A stretch of DNA of 64,000 bases, from contig NZ_CANLMZ010000017.1 of NCBI RefSeq assembly GCF_947492645.1, positions 1-64,000 on the forward strand, read 5' to 3'. This DNA comes from an uncultured Pontibacter sp. (GTDB lineage Bacteria > Bacteroidota > Bacteroidia > Cytophagales > Hymenobacteraceae). Below, in pieces: positions 63,877 to 64,000 of the stretch (positions within the stretch are counted from its first letter, which is position 1; each line of letters opens with the position of its first letter). Under the pieces are notes generated by a model. The model was not told the DNA's origin and did no database searches. It was given only the letters and a program-made list of their open reading frames with translations. Position numbers and translations under genes: made by a program.

Positions 63877-64000
63877 AATTAGAAGTTACCGCTAACTAGC
63901 AGCTAAATATAATTTTACTTCCTTTATACTTCCAAACCTGGAGGCTAAACGATAAGGCTTTATGTTAAAAAAAAGAAAATATAAATTGTATAAACTATTC

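Overview
The window looks like a chromosomal segment of a Bacteroidota bacterium of the order Cytophagales, most likely family Hymenobacteraceae (Pontibacter-like). The support is: type IX secretion (T9SS) C-terminal sorting domains of both type A and type B, a PorP/SprF protein, promoters of the TTTG-N19-TAnnTTTG kind, and a HemJ-type protoporphyrinogen oxidase. The genus is inference. No rRNA, tRNA, insertion sequence, phage gene or CRISPR array was found.

Layout. 1-8.1 kb: the cut 5' end of a secreted beta-helix gene (minus), then a divergent pair encoding a 1943-residue PKD/Ig-repeat adhesin with a type B sorting domain and its PorP/SprF partner. 8.4-23.8 kb: a minus-strand exopolysaccharide locus. 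In transcription order it holds a Wza-like export lipoprotein, a Wzc-like chain-length regulator/tyrosine kinase, a Wzx-type flippase, GT4, a Wzy/O-ligase-like membrane protein, a HlpA-like glycosyltransferase, GT4, GT2, a membrane-anchored beta-helix protein, and a separately promoted T9SS-secreted beta-helix protein with three PA14 domains. 24.1-33.5 kb: a DUF1737-like gene, then a minus-strand MacAB/TolC-like export operon (adaptor, outer-membrane factor, ATPase, two permeases) that continues into a sigma-54 response regulator and its histidine kinase. 33.9-36.5 kb: a large hybrid histidine kinase. 36.8-45.3 kb: aminopeptidase P, a sorbosone-dehydrogenase-like T9SS cargo, an AEC transporter, a zinc-ribbon protein, HemJ, a DSD1-like PLP enzyme and a GH25 lysozyme. 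45.4-49.8 kb: a Gly/Ser/Tyr-rich low-complexity protein, a cellulose-synthase-like GT2 and a divergent GH2-like lipoprotein. 50.0-53.9 kb: a nucleotidyltransferase/metallophosphoesterase pair, a fatty-acid desaturase, a DUF4126 protein and an acyl-carrier-like protein without its serine. 54.0-60.3 kb: an RND efflux operon with a GbsR/MarR-type regulator. 60.5-64 kb: hypothetical proteins and a short-chain dehydrogenase.

The strongest unexplained signal is one short word, AAGTATA (reverse TATACTT). It occurs throughout the window on both strands, in all reading frames, over stop codons, just before start codons, and as the inverted arms of at least one terminator. This resembles the distribution of DNA uptake sequences or HIP1-like iterated words, though I know of no such role for this word. 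Other notable points are a 62-bp perfect palindrome between convergent genes, an acyl carrier protein with Ile in place of the phosphopantetheine serine, near-identical GC-rich PA14 modules, and a candidate sigma-54/enhancer control region for the MacAB-like operon.
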